A stretch of DNA of 64,000 bases, taken from positions 1 to 64,000 of the forward strand of contig NZ_AZEL01000041.1 of the NCBI RefSeq assembly GCF_001434975.1, written 5' to 3'. The DNA is from Lactobacillus gallinarum DSM 10532 = JCM 2011. Its GTDB lineage: Bacteria; Bacillota; Bacilli; Lactobacillales; Lactobacillaceae. The notes under the pieces were generated by a model. The model did not search any database. It worked only from the letters and a program-made list of their open reading frames with translations, and was not told where the DNA came from. This document shows positions 25,927 to 35,553 of this stretch, piece by piece. Each line of letters starts with the position of its first letter. Position 1 is the stretch's first letter. Made by a program: the position numbers and the translations under genes.

Positions 25927-25933
25927 ATCTTAA

Positions 25934-26554
25934 TTAATTCAAATATGAATATGGATCACCTTTGGCTCTGGCTGGCATTGTATATCTTCCAAATAGAATC
26001 ATAGCATGATGCGTTTTAATCCATTCATTCTTAGGTAAAATTGATTCCAACCGTTGTTCAACTTCATGTGGTGTTGCCTTTTGATCAACAATATGAAACA
26101 CCTTCGATATTCTTGATACATGCGTATCTACCGCAATTGCTGGAACTCCGTAACCTTCAGCTAAAACTACATTAGCAGTTTTCTCTCCTACTCCAGGTAA
26201 CGTCATCAAAGTCTTCTTATCTTCAGGAATTTCACTATTATACTTTTCAACTAAAATTTGTGCAGTAGCTTTTAAGTGTTTGGCCTTTGAGCGATACAAT
26301 CCAATAGTCTTAATTGTATTTTCAATCTCTTCAATTGGAGCATTGGCTAAAATTTCAGGAGTAGGAAATTTTTTAATAAAATCAGGCATAACCCGATTAA
26401 CCATTTTATCGGTCGTCTGTGCACTCATCATTACCGCACACAACAAATGAAAAGTATTATCCCATTGCAATTCGCCTTTAGCATCAGGGTACATTGCTAA
26501 AATTCTTTTTAAAACACTACGTGCTTTATCATCGCTTAATAAATCTTCTGCCAT
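25934..26554 (-). CDS. nth: Endonuclease III homologue lacking the Fe-S cluster
   Basis: A 206-residue DNA glycosylase/AP lyase of the Nth family for oxidised pyrimidines. The helix-hairpin-helix LPGVGEKTANVVL carries the catalytic Lys (K125) and VDTHV carries the catalytic Asp (D143). The usual C-terminal loop with four Cys that hold a 4Fe-4S cluster is missing: after FGRYTMPARAKGD the protein ends at SYLN with no Cys. Activity is still plausible because the active-site residues remain. It is two bases from dnaD, the conserved dnaD-nth pair. Confidence 0.93.
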   Translation of the reverse strand: MAEDLLSDDKARSVLKRILAMYPDAKGELQWDNTFHLLCAVMMSAQTTDKMVNRVMPDFIKKFPTPEILANAPIEEIENTIKTIGLYRSKAKHLKATAQILVEKYNSEIPEDKKTLMTLPGVGEKTANVVLAEGYGVPAIAVDTHVSRISKVFHIVDQKATPHEVEQRLESILPKNEWIKTHHAMILFGRYTMPARAKGDPYSYLN

Positions 26555-26555
26555 C

Positions 26556-27200
26556 CTATCTGTTCCTCTTTAAAAATCTCTCAATTTCATCAACGGTTTT
26601 TAAGTTATGCCGCTGCCAATTAAGTAAAACTCGATCAATATATTTCAAAGAATAAGCCTGAGACAACACAGCTTCTCTCAGAGCCAATTCTATCACTTCA
26701 GGAGTATAATGATCCACACTTAGCCATTGAGCGATCTCTTCCCTCTCAATTGGGCTCAGATAACGTCCAAACTCTACCTCAACTTTACGAGAAAGATAAT
26801 TTAACGGATTATTATCTAAATCATCTACAACGGATACAGTCTTTTCTCTCTTCTTATCTTTGATTAATACATTCTGATCTATATATTGATCTATAGCATC
26901 ATACAATTTATTTAAGCTATATCTATTACCAATTTTATCTTGATTATCTTTTACTTGCTCAATAGTTAAATAATCTCGATCAATTAGTCTTTGAATAATA
27001 TTGCCAACATCTGCTACCGTCAAATTAGTATTAGCCGCTATTTTTTCGTTCGAGGGGAACGACTCTCCACGCTGACTAAAAGCTTCCAGTTGAATAATTA
27101 ACAATAACTCCGCATCACTAATATTAAGTTTAGAATAGTACGCAATTAAGCCATTTTGTAAGGTGGTAAAACCTAAAGCGCGATAATCATTAAATTGCAA
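26556..27200 (-). CDS. dnaD: Replication initiation protein DnaD
   Basis: A 214-residue primosome protein. The N-terminal winged-helix domain (about 1-110, with FPSNEKIAANTNLTVADVGNII) mediates oligomerisation. The C-terminal DnaD domain (about 130-210) ends in the conserved helix with LKYIDRVLLNW, which helps bind DNA and DnaA. The start is TTG at 27200 (MQFNDYRALGF) behind GGAAAGGAAAT; the longer frame to 27248 runs through that site. Confidence 0.92.
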   Translation of the reverse strand: MQFNDYRALGFTTLQNGLIAYYSKLNISDAELLLIIQLEAFSQRGESFPSNEKIAANTNLTVADVGNIIQRLIDRDYLTIEQVKDNQDKIGNRYSLNKLYDAIDQYIDQNVLIKDKKREKTVSVVDDLDNNPLNYLSRKVEVEFGRYLSPIEREEIAQWLSVDHYTPEVIELALREAVLSQAYSLKYIDRVLLNWQRHNLKTVDEIERFLKRNR

Positions 27201-27285
27201 GGCAGATTTCCTTTCCAAAAATAAAAGTTGAACTAATAAATAGTCCAACTTTCGGTTTACATATTCATAATTGTCGATGCAATTA

Positions 27286-28584
27286 TTAAGGTTGCATTCT
27301 GTTAATCAATCTTGGGAATGGAATTGCTTCACGAATATGGTCAAGGTGACATACCCAAGCAATAGTACGTTCAAAGCCCATACCGAAGCCTGAGTGAGGA
27401 ACACCACCAAATTGACGTAAGTCAAGGTACCATTGATAATCTTCAAGGTTAAGACCAGCATCAATAATTTGTTGCTTCAACACTTCGTAGTTACCTTCAC
27501 GTTCTGATCCACCAAAGATTTCACCGTAACCTTCTGGTGCAATAACATCAGCACATAAGTATTCCTTTGGATTATCAGGATTCTTCTTCATGTAGAATGG
27601 CTTAATTGAGGTTGGGTAGTTTACGATAAATACTGGACGGTCATATTGTTCAGAAATGTAACCTTCATCAGGTGCACCAAAGTCATCGCCCCACTTAAAG
27701 TCACGACCTGCCTCTTGAAGCATCTTAACAGCATCATCATATGGAAGACGAACAAAGTTACCTTCGGTAGTTGGACGAAGCTTTTCAGGATCTCTACCTA
27801 AAATCTTCAATTCGTATTCATTCTTGTCTAATACTTGCTTAACCATGTAAGCTAAGTATCTTTCTTGTAAGTCTAATGATTCATCTTGGTGCATCCAAGC
27901 CATTTCGGGTTCCATCATCCAGAATTCAGTCATGTGACGGCGACCCTTTGATTCTTCAGCTCTGAAAGTTGGACCAAAAGTAAAGATCTTGCCAAATGCC
28001 ATTGCTCCAGCTTCACCATACAATTGACCTGATTGTGATAAGTAAGCATCATGGTCAAAGTAATCAACGTGGAACAATTGAGTAGTGCCTTCTGGTGCTG
28101 AATGCATGAAAATTGGGGCATCAAACTTGATGAAGCCTTCCTTTTCAAAGAAGTCAACAGTTGCCTTAAACATAGTATTTCTAATTTGCATAATAGCAAA
28201 TGGCTTCTTTGATCTTAACCATAAGTGACGGTGATCAAGCAAGAAATCAACACCATGTTCCTTATTACCAATAGGGTAACCTTCATTATTTGAAACAACC
28301 TTTAAATCAGTAATTTGGATTTCGTAGCCAAAGTGAGAACGTGCATCTTCATGTACGATACCAGTGATATAAAAACTAGATTCTTGTCTAAGTGATTTAG
28401 CAGCTTCAAATACTTCATCTGTTACATCATTTTTACGAACTACACCTTGGAAGAATGCAGTACCATCACGCAATTGCAAGAAAATAATTTTTCCGCTTGA
28501 TCTTTTATCTGTTAACCAAACATGCATCTTAACTTCTTCGTCAACATGTTTAGAAGAATCTTTAATTGAAATCAATTCTGTCAT
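27286..28584 (-). CDS. asnS: Asparaginyl-tRNA synthetase
   Basis: A 432-residue class IIb aminoacyl-tRNA synthetase. The N-terminal OB-fold anticodon domain ([24 protein letters not shown]) precedes a catalytic domain with motif 2 ([25 protein letters not shown]) and motif 3 ([13 protein letters not shown]). The frame continues to 28632, but AGGAATTTT lies before the ATG at 28584 (MTELISIKD). It sits between ypmB and dnaD as in Bacillus, apart from the absence of aspB. Confidence 0.95.
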   Translation of the reverse strand: MTELISIKDSSKHVDEEVKMHVWLTDKRSSGKIIFLQLRDGTAFFQGVVRKNDVTDEVFEAAKSLRQESSFYITGIVHEDARSHFGYEIQITDLKVVSNNEGYPIGNKEHGVDFLLDHRHLWLRSKKPFAIMQIRNTMFKATVDFFEKEGFIKFDAPIFMHSAPEGTTQLFHVDYFDHDAYLSQSGQLYGEAGAMAFGKIFTFGPTFRAEESKGRRHMTEFWMMEPEMAWMHQDESLDLQERYLAYMVKQVLDKNEYELKILGRDPEKLRPTTEGNFVRLPYDDAVKMLQEAGRDFKWGDDFGAPDEGYISEQYDRPVFIVNYPTSIKPFYMKKNPDNPKEYLCADVIAPEGYGEIFGGSEREGNYEVLKQQIIDAGLNLEDYQWYLDLRQFGGVPHSGFGMGFERTIAWVCHLDHIREAIPFPRLINRMQP

Positions 28585-28637
28585 AAAATTCCTGTCCACC
28601 TTTTTATCAATTATACAGTTCCATGATACCAAAGTTT

Positions 28638-29138
28638 CTATAAATTATCGACTTCTGAAATATCATTTCCATCTTTAAATTCATATATTGTATAGCCCAA
28701 ATTATCATTATGCTTTTTATAGGCTACTTCCCAAACTGCTTGGCCTTTATACCAACCAAGATTAATATGATTAATTGTAGCATCAGAATGAGAGGATTTA
28801 AACTTATTTTTAATATAGGTTTCAGATACTCCTTTATTTGCTGGATATAAATATGCTTTTTTAGAGTTAGGCAAATAAACAAAATAATAGCGTTTGCCTT
28901 TTTTCCCGGTTCCAGTAATAGCATAACTACTAGTTCCTCTATCTAAATGATAGTAGCTTTGAATATTCTTAATTGGAGTTTTAGTCCGGGCTATTTCTGC
29001 AATTTTTTGATCATTACCTCGACTGCGAGACCCCGCATAATAAAAGATTAAAATGCTAGCCACAAAAGCAATTATAACAATCCCGATTACCCATGATATA
29101 AATTTTAACGTTTGTCTCGTATCATCTTGTATCATCAT
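28638..29138 (-). CDS. ypmB: YpmB-like membrane-anchored protein (DUF5590)
   Basis: A 166-residue protein with one N-terminal membrane anchor (about 12-34) and an extracellular domain of the DUF5590/PepSY-like type ([28 protein letters not shown], then [10 protein letters not shown]). It overlaps the dinG stop as ATGA, the same order as dinG-ypmB in Bacillus. The function of YpmB is unknown. Confidence 0.82.
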   Translation of the reverse strand: MMIQDDTRQTLKFISWVIGIVIIAFVASILIFYYAGSRSRGNDQKIAEIARTKTPIKNIQSYYHLDRGTSSYAITGTGKKGKRYYFVYLPNSKKAYLYPANKGVSETYIKNKFKSSHSDATINHINLGWYKGQAVWEVAYKKHNDNLGYTIYEFKDGNDISEVDNL

Positions 29139-31918
29139 TTTTTCTTATTTTCTAATTCTTTTAATTTCTCTTTTGTAACTCTTTCTACCTTAACAGGAAT
29201 TGCCTGTAAGAACGCCTTGCCATATTCTTTAGACCATAATCTAGGATCCAAAATAATATATTGTCCATGATCTTTTTCACCACGAATTAAGCGCCCCATT
29301 CCCTGTCTGAATCTAATAACAGCTCGAGGGAGGCTATCCTTTTCAAAGACGTTAATCCCTTGATCTTCTAGTTTTTTTTGTCTTAAACGAACTTCTGGCT
29401 GATCTGGGGATTCAAATGGCAATCGCGCTGCAAATACAGTATCAATACCACAATCATGAAAATCGATTCCTTCCCAAAAACTATCAGCACCAATAATAAT
29501 CGCTTTTTTAGCAATTACAAATCTTTTTGCAATTCTATTATTAGAACCCGATATTCCTTGGGCCAATATTTCGAAATCTTTTAATTCTGGGGAATTCATA
29601 ATAGCCATGAATACCGTTCGAATTTTTTCTAGATTAGTCATTAACACTAGAACGTGGTTTTTATTTGTAAGATCGTTAATTAAAATTTGCTCAATATCAT
29701 CTTCATACGCTTCACTATCTGGATTAGGCATGTTATTAACCGAGATTACTTGCAAATGCTTCTTGATGTTAAATGTGCTTTTGCCTATGTATTCAACTAC
29801 AGCCATATTTTTTAAAGCCAGCTGGTTAACGGCATAATCAAAATTATGGTTACTGGTTAATGTAGCACTGATAAAAGCAATATGGTCAAAGCGACTATAA
29901 ATTTGATTAAGCACTTCTTCAGCATCTAACATCAGCCAATCTAAGTTAGTGCTTAAAGGATCATCCGGATTAGTAACCATCAATATAAACCCATCTTGAT
30001 CCAAATTTTGCGAATCAGATAATATATCTGCTAATTGATAACTCTTTTCAGAATAATAATCTAAACGATCAATTTGTTCAGTAATTTCACTCAGCAGCGT
30101 CTCAGTATTGGTCAGAATTTGTTCTTGCTCATGATAAAGTTCAAACAAAACCTGATTGGTTAATTCTCTAACTTCCTCTAATTTTTGTTGGAACTTAGAT
30201 AATAATTGCTTAAATTGACTATTTTTATTAAATAAGCCTTTTCCTTGAAAACTTAATTCTAAAGTTCCATTAGCCAAAAATGACCTATTGACTGCATTAT
30301 CGTTTTGAGCGTATAAATCCTTTTGTAAATCATTAATACATTGAATCAATTCTAGAATCTGTGGATCAAGCTTTTTTAATAAAAAGTTGAGTTGCACATT
30401 ATCATTAAATTGATTTTCTACACCATCATTAGAAAAATAAAGCAGGTTGCGTAAATGACTTAATACGCCCCATAAAGCTTCAAAGCGTAATGAATCATTA
30501 CGTGAACTAATAACGTTTTCAGTAAAGCGATGTGCTTCATCAACTACTAAATATGGGTTTTGCCCCCAAATAGTGTCCATATAATGATTAGCCAAATAAG
30601 CATGGTTAGTAACTAATATATCAGCCTCTTCCTGGCGCTTTCGTGCAAGATTCCAGAAATCTACACTAGCAAAACGACTACCTACTCTTGCATCCCCCGG
30701 GTGTTGAATCTGTGCAAACAACGGAGCATTATAGTTAGTCAAATTTAGCTCATCTAGATCACCAGTTTTAGTTTCCGTAAGCCAAACTAAGATCTGCATC
30801 TGTAATACAAGAGTATTTTTATTCGGCGTACCTTGAAAAATCGTTTGTACAAACCCATCTAAATCTAAATAATGACTGCTGGATTTAACGACCTCAGCTG
30901 TTAAATCTAATTTAGTAACCTTTAAAAGCTGAGGTATCTCATGCTCCATTATCTGCTCTTGTAATACCTTGGTTGGTGTAGCTACTACTAGTTTTCTACC
31001 CGAATAAAGTTGATACGCATATGAAAACAAATATGAGAAAGTCTTTCCAGTTCCATTAGGCGCTTCAATTATCATAGCTCGTTTATCGGAATTATTAATA
31101 AATTGATGTAAATGGTTAATTAAATCTACCTGAGCACGACGAAAATGCAATTTACCTTTAAACAAATTCTTCTTTTCATCATCAGTTTTTGGAAAATGAG
31201 CATTCTCTCCATGACGATCTAATTGATCATTCTGTTTTTGTAAAATAATATTGCGAACCTGCATATAGCTTGAGCCCAGTGGTCGTTTTTGCTTACGCAG
31301 ATTATCTGCAATTGTCGCAATTACCCAAGATGTATCTCTAATTAAACTTGCTGATAAAGAGCTCAACGTATTCAAAGTTGCCTGAGGAAGACTCTCTAAT
31401 TTATGAATAATTTTAATTAATAAAATGGCGGTCCCGTATGCATCTGAATCAGCCTTATGAGGATTAAGATGTTTAATCTTAAGTTGAGCAGTTAGATCAC
31501 TCAACTTATATGAAGGCAATGTAGGAAAAGCAATCTTAGCTAATTCCACTGTATCAATTGCCTTATTAGTCAAAGCCTCATAGCCATGTTGTACTAATTC
31601 ATAATTTAGAAAAGGTAAATCGAAATCAACATTATGCGCTACGAAAACCGTATCTTTTAAAATCTCTACTATCTTCGGTGCATAAACAGAGAAATCATCT
31701 TTCCCTTGTACATCTTCATTATGAATACTAGTCAGATTAACTACAGACTGGGGAATTTCACGATGAGGATTAATCATAAATGAATATGTCTTAACCACCC
31801 TCATATTTTTGATAATTGCACATCCGAACTGAATAATATGATGGCCTTTTTCTCGCTGCGTTCCTGTAGTTTCTAAGTCAACAACAGCAAAGGTATCTTT
31901 TGCAAAAATCTTTGCCAT
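29135..31918 (-). CDS. dinG: DinG-family helicase with DnaQ-like exonuclease
   Basis: A 927-residue fusion typical of Firmicutes. The N-terminal 3'-5' exonuclease (about 1-165) has VDLETTGT, HNVDFDLPF and HKADSDAYG acidic motifs. The superfamily 2 helicase follows, with Walker A EAPNGTGKTFSY (about 285), DEAH box VVDEAHRF (about 455) and the C-terminal motif RQGMGRLIRGEKD. The four Cys that hold the Fe-S cluster in E. coli DinG are not evident, as in other Firmicute members. It lies between addA and ypmB, probably in one leftward transcript with addBA. Confidence 0.92.
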   Translation of the reverse strand: MAKIFAKDTFAVVDLETTGTQREKGHHIIQFGCAIIKNMRVVKTYSFMINPHREIPQSVVNLTSIHNEDVQGKDDFSVYAPKIVEILKDTVFVAHNVDFDLPFLNYELVQHGYEALTNKAIDTVELAKIAFPTLPSYKLSDLTAQLKIKHLNPHKADSDAYGTAILLIKIIHKLESLPQATLNTLSSLSASLIRDTSWVIATIADNLRKQKRPLGSSYMQVRNIILQKQNDQLDRHGENAHFPKTDDEKKNLFKGKLHFRRAQVDLINHLHQFINNSDKRAMIIEAPNGTGKTFSYLFSYAYQLYSGRKLVVATPTKVLQEQIMEHEIPQLLKVTKLDLTAEVVKSSSHYLDLDGFVQTIFQGTPNKNTLVLQMQILVWLTETKTGDLDELNLTNYNAPLFAQIQHPGDARVGSRFASVDFWNLARKRQEEADILVTNHAYLANHYMDTIWGQNPYLVVDEAHRFTENVISSRNDSLRFEALWGVLSHLRNLLYFSNDGVENQFNDNVQLNFLLKKLDPQILELIQCINDLQKDLYAQNDNAVNRSFLANGTLELSFQGKGLFNKNSQFKQLLSKFQQKLEEVRELTNQVLFELYHEQEQILTNTETLLSEITEQIDRLDYYSEKSYQLADILSDSQNLDQDGFILMVTNPDDPLSTNLDWLMLDAEEVLNQIYSRFDHIAFISATLTSNHNFDYAVNQLALKNMAVVEYIGKSTFNIKKHLQVISVNNMPNPDSEAYEDDIEQILINDLTNKNHVLVLMTNLEKIRTVFMAIMNSPELKDFEILAQGISGSNNRIAKRFVIAKKAIIIGADSFWEGIDFHDCGIDTVFAARLPFESPDQPEVRLRQKKLEDQGINVFEKDSLPRAVIRFRQGMGRLIRGEKDHGQYIILDPRLWSKEYGKAFLQAIPVKVERVTKEKLKELENKKK

Positions 31919-31936
31919 CTTTTTCCTTCTTTCTAA

Positions 31937-34900
31937 CTACTTAACCTCAACTACTTGTTTTGCATCAAGCAGAATTAAATATTTGCCAATAACTTTCTTT
32001 TCACTAAATTCATTTAACGCTTGTTCATACAAACGAAGCTGACCAGTATATTTTTCTTTAATTAATTCAATTGATTTATCAATATTAGATTTATTCACAT
32101 GATCAGTTTTGTAATCAAACAAAATGATACCATTCTTTGCTACAAAATAACCATCAATTGTACCATGAACCAAAATTTTAGCATCTGGATCACTAAAATC
32201 CTTAAATAAAGTTCTAGCTGAAAGCAAACTAGAAAAATCAACTTCTCGCTTTAAATTATCTGGCTCTTTCCAAAAAGCTTTGGCAAAATCACTATGAACA
32301 AACCAGTCAATTTGGTCCTTCTTTAAGCTCGAAACAATATCTGGATTCAATTTCTTTTGTTCAATCAACGTTTCTATCTCTTGATCTAAATTATCTGCAC
32401 TATCATTCGTGTAATCATAATACTGCAGGATTAAGTGAGTAGCCGTACCGATTTCTGCTCCTGTAAATTTTGTTTGATACAAAAAATTAGGCTTGGTATC
32501 AATTGGTTGCAAATAACGATTAGTAGAAGTTAATAAATGAGAATTCTCTAATTCAGCATCTATTGGATCATTAAATGCTTTTTTGATTTCAGAAACCGCT
32601 TGATAAGCCGTAGTTTCACTTGCATCTTTGAAAGGATAATCAAATTGATATAGCTGGTTGACTGTCTGCGTTAGCAAATTAAGCTTACTTGTATTTTCCT
32701 GCTGCTTATTATCAGTTTCTTCTTTTTCAGTAAATTTAATATCTTCATCCTGATAATCAATAAACAGGATCTTTTGACTTTGATCGATTGACTTAGTAAC
32801 ATCACTCAATTTAATAGCCACATGTCGATCAAATCTTAATGAAGGTCCGATAAAACTTAAAGGACTAGTAGCTGATAATTTATTAATTAATGGCAGTTGA
32901 CCAGCGTGATTCAATTCCGTCGACCATTCTTTTACCTTTTTGTTAAAGCTAGGAACATCACCTACCAAAATCAATTTTTGCTTTGCTCTAGTTAAAGCCA
33001 CATAAAGAATACGTGCTTCTTCTTCAAGCAATTGCTGTTTTTTAGTAATGTTACCCATTGCCTTAACTAGTGAGTCTACACGATAATGCTTTTCTCTTAA
33101 GGTAATCCCCATACTATCAGAGTTAATAATATAATTACCATTTAAATCGCGCATCTGATAATGGTGCTGCATCCCTACATAGAAAACAATTGGAAACTCT
33201 AATCCCTTAGAACCATGAATCGTCATTAATCTAACAGCATTACCAGCTTCTTTAGTTAAAAGTGGCTGTGCTAAATCTTTTTGACTACGTCTCATTCGAT
33301 CAATGAAGTTAATAAATTGATATAGTCCTTTAAAGCCTGCACTTTCATATGAAGAAGCTCTTTCATATAGTGCTTCTAAGTTAACTCGCCGCTGCTCACC
33401 ATTAGGCAATGCCGTCATTATCTCTAATAAATTAGTACGCTCATATATGCTCCAAATTAATTCCGATATTCTATGGGTAGTGGCAAAACTACGCAATTCT
33501 GCTAACTGATTTAAAAAGTTTTTACACTTTTTACTTAACTCATCGTTAGTACCTACATATGAAGTAAGTGCACTATAAAAGTTGCTATTTTTACTCTTAA
33601 TTCTAATTCTGGCTAGCTCTTTTTCATCAAAATTGAACAGTGGAGAACGTAATACTGTTACTAATGGAATATCCTGATCAGGATTATCAATTATTTTTAA
33701 ATAATTCATCATGACAGTTAATTCAAAAGTTTGAAAATAGTTTTCTGCATCAGTAACAAATAATGGAATATCTTGCTTAGCAAATTCTTGCATAATTTCC
33801 AGATTATCACTACGACTTCTAGTTAAAATAGCAATATCACTATATTGCATATCTCGCATTTTACCAGTATTACTGTCAAAAACCTGAACGTGTTCTTCTT
33901 CTAACTGCTTAATCCGAGCAAGTACCATTTGAATTTCAGAAAAGTCTATCTCACTTTCATCTTTATTAGTGCCGTTTTTCTTTTCATGAATAATCACTTC
34001 ACTTGCTTGAGGCAGTGATTTGGGATAATATTTCGCCCCAAAAACTAGCTGCCCTTCTTTTTGATAATCAATCCCACCAAAATCAGTACTTAAAATGCTC
34101 TTAAACACTAGGTTAACTGTTTCTGTTACTGGCTCGGTTGATCTAAAATTATCTGACAACAAAATCCGTTCTTCATGTTCATTCTGTTCTTGGGCAAATT
34201 GATGATATTTTTGTAAAAACAGACTTGGTTCAGCTTGTCTAAATCCATAAATTGACTGTTTTACATCCCCCACCATGAAAAGAGTGTTCTTTTCCTCATT
34301 TTTAATTTGCTGAATAATTCTTTCCTGCAGAGCATTAATATCCTGATATTCATCAATCAGAATTTCCTTAAACTTATTTTGATAAAAATCGCGCGCCATT
34401 TGGGAACTAGACGTATCTTGACTTAAGATTTGATAAGCTAATTGCTCCATATCACTATAATCAAGCAAATTTTCATTACGTTTTAACTGATTAAAGCGTT
34501 CAATTAATTTAATTTCAGCAGCTGAAATAGCACTGACAATCTTTTGCCCGTCTTGCATAATCTTGATCTGCTCTTTTTCAGCTACCGCAAAAAATGAAGT
34601 AAAGGTATCGAGTACCTGACTCTTCGATTCATCTTTTAAAGCTTGGATTTCTTCATAAAACTCTACCAGGTCTTCATCCCATTTTTTCGATTTACGAAAA
34701 CTAATTGTAAATACGCAGCTTCTTAATAACTCCCTCTGCTTATCATAATCAGCATCTTCTTTAACCGCTTGGACAAAATTATCTATATTTTGTGCAAACA
34801 GCGTGAATGACTCTTTTACCTTAGCCAATTCCTTAGTTTCCATCACAGCTTGTGATAAATAAGATGCTATCTTGTCCTGTAATTCCGAGAATTTAGCCAC

Positions 34901-35551
34901 AATATACGGCTTAATTTGTTTTTGCCAAATCTTTGATTCCACAACACTGTCTTCAATATCATAAATCTGTGGCAATTGTTTAAGCCAAGCGCGATATTCT
35001 GGTTTTGCCATAGCAAAATTGTATAAATCTAATAGCAAATCACGAGGACTATCTGCATCCCGATCACCAGCAAAATTATCATAGAAATGTCTAAAAGCTT
35101 GATCCTTATTAGTTAACATTTCCCCTTCGATCTCACGCAAAGCACGTTCTTTCAACAAGGCAGCTTGCGTATCATCAGTTAAGATCGTAAAACTAGGATC
35201 TAACTCAATTGAATAATAAAAGCGATGAATTACATCCAAACAAAATGCATCAATAGTTGAAATATTAGCGGTATCTACCTGATTTAACTGCTCACGCAAA
35301 TATCTATGATTAACTCCAGGTTTGGCTAATTCTTTAGTTAAAGCAGCTTTAATTCTGATCTTCATTTCTTCGGCTGCGGCTTTGGTAAAAGTCACAACTA
35401 ATAATTCATCTACTCGCGTACCTGCTAAAATTTCTTTTAAAACACGCTCAACTAAAACAGTAGTTTTACCACTACCGGCAGATGCGGAAACTAAAATATC
35501 ATGCCCTTGATCATTAATTGCTTTTTCTTGTTCTTTTGTAAATTGTGGCAA
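31937..35551 (-). CDS. addA: AddA/RexA helicase-nuclease subunit
   Basis: The 1204-residue motor and nuclease subunit of the enzyme that processes double-strand DNA ends and responds to Chi. It has UvrD-type helicase motifs: Walker A VSASAGSGKTTVLVERV (about 20), motif II-like region EILIDEYQDINALQE, and MTIHGSKGLEFPIVF. The C-terminal RecB-family nuclease motif reads GTIDGYFVAKNGIILFDYKTDHV. The start is TTG behind AAGAAGGATTAGT. Two copies of the candidate Chi octamer (33168 and 35054) lie within the gene. Confidence 0.95.
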   Translation of the reverse strand: MPQFTKEQEKAINDQGHDILVSASAGSGKTTVLVERVLKEILAGTRVDELLVVTFTKAAAEEMKIRIKAALTKELAKPGVNHRYLREQLNQVDTANISTIDAFCLDVIHRFYYSIELDPSFTILTDDTQAALLKERALREIEGEMLTNKDQAFRHFYDNFAGDRDADSPRDLLLDLYNFAMAKPEYRAWLKQLPQIYDIEDSVVESKIWQKQIKPYIVAKFSELQDKIASYLSQAVMETKELAKVKESFTLFAQNIDNFVQAVKEDADYDKQRELLRSCVFTISFRKSKKWDEDLVEFYEEIQALKDESKSQVLDTFTSFFAVAEKEQIKIMQDGQKIVSAISAAEIKLIERFNQLKRNENLLDYSDMEQLAYQILSQDTSSSQMARDFYQNKFKEILIDEYQDINALQERIIQQIKNEEKNTLFMVGDVKQSIYGFRQAEPSLFLQKYHQFAQEQNEHEERILLSDNFRSTEPVTETVNLVFKSILSTDFGGIDYQKEGQLVFGAKYYPKSLPQASEVIIHEKKNGTNKDESEIDFSEIQMVLARIKQLEEEHVQVFDSNTGKMRDMQYSDIAILTRSRSDNLEIMQEFAKQDIPLFVTDAENYFQTFELTVMMNYLKIIDNPDQDIPLVTVLRSPLFNFDEKELARIRIKSKNSNFYSALTSYVGTNDELSKKCKNFLNQLAELRSFATTHRISELIWSIYERTNLLEIMTALPNGEQRRVNLEALYERASSYESAGFKGLYQFINFIDRMRRSQKDLAQPLLTKEAGNAVRLMTIHGSKGLEFPIVFYVGMQHHYQMRDLNGNYIINSDSMGITLREKHYRVDSLVKAMGNITKKQQLLEEEARILYVALTRAKQKLILVGDVPSFNKKVKEWSTELNHAGQLPLINKLSATSPLSFIGPSLRFDRHVAIKLSDVTKSIDQSQKILFIDYQDEDIKFTEKEETDNKQQENTSKLNLLTQTVNQLYQFDYPFKDASETTAYQAVSEIKKAFNDPIDAELENSHLLTSTNRYLQPIDTKPNFLYQTKFTGAEIGTATHLILQYYDYTNDSADNLDQEIETLIEQKKLNPDIVSSLKKDQIDWFVHSDFAKAFWKEPDNLKREVDFSSLLSARTLFKDFSDPDAKILVHGTIDGYFVAKNGIILFDYKTDHVNKSNIDKSIELIKEKYTGQLRLYEQALNEFSEKKVIGKYLILLDAKQVVEVK

Positions 35552-35553
35552 AA

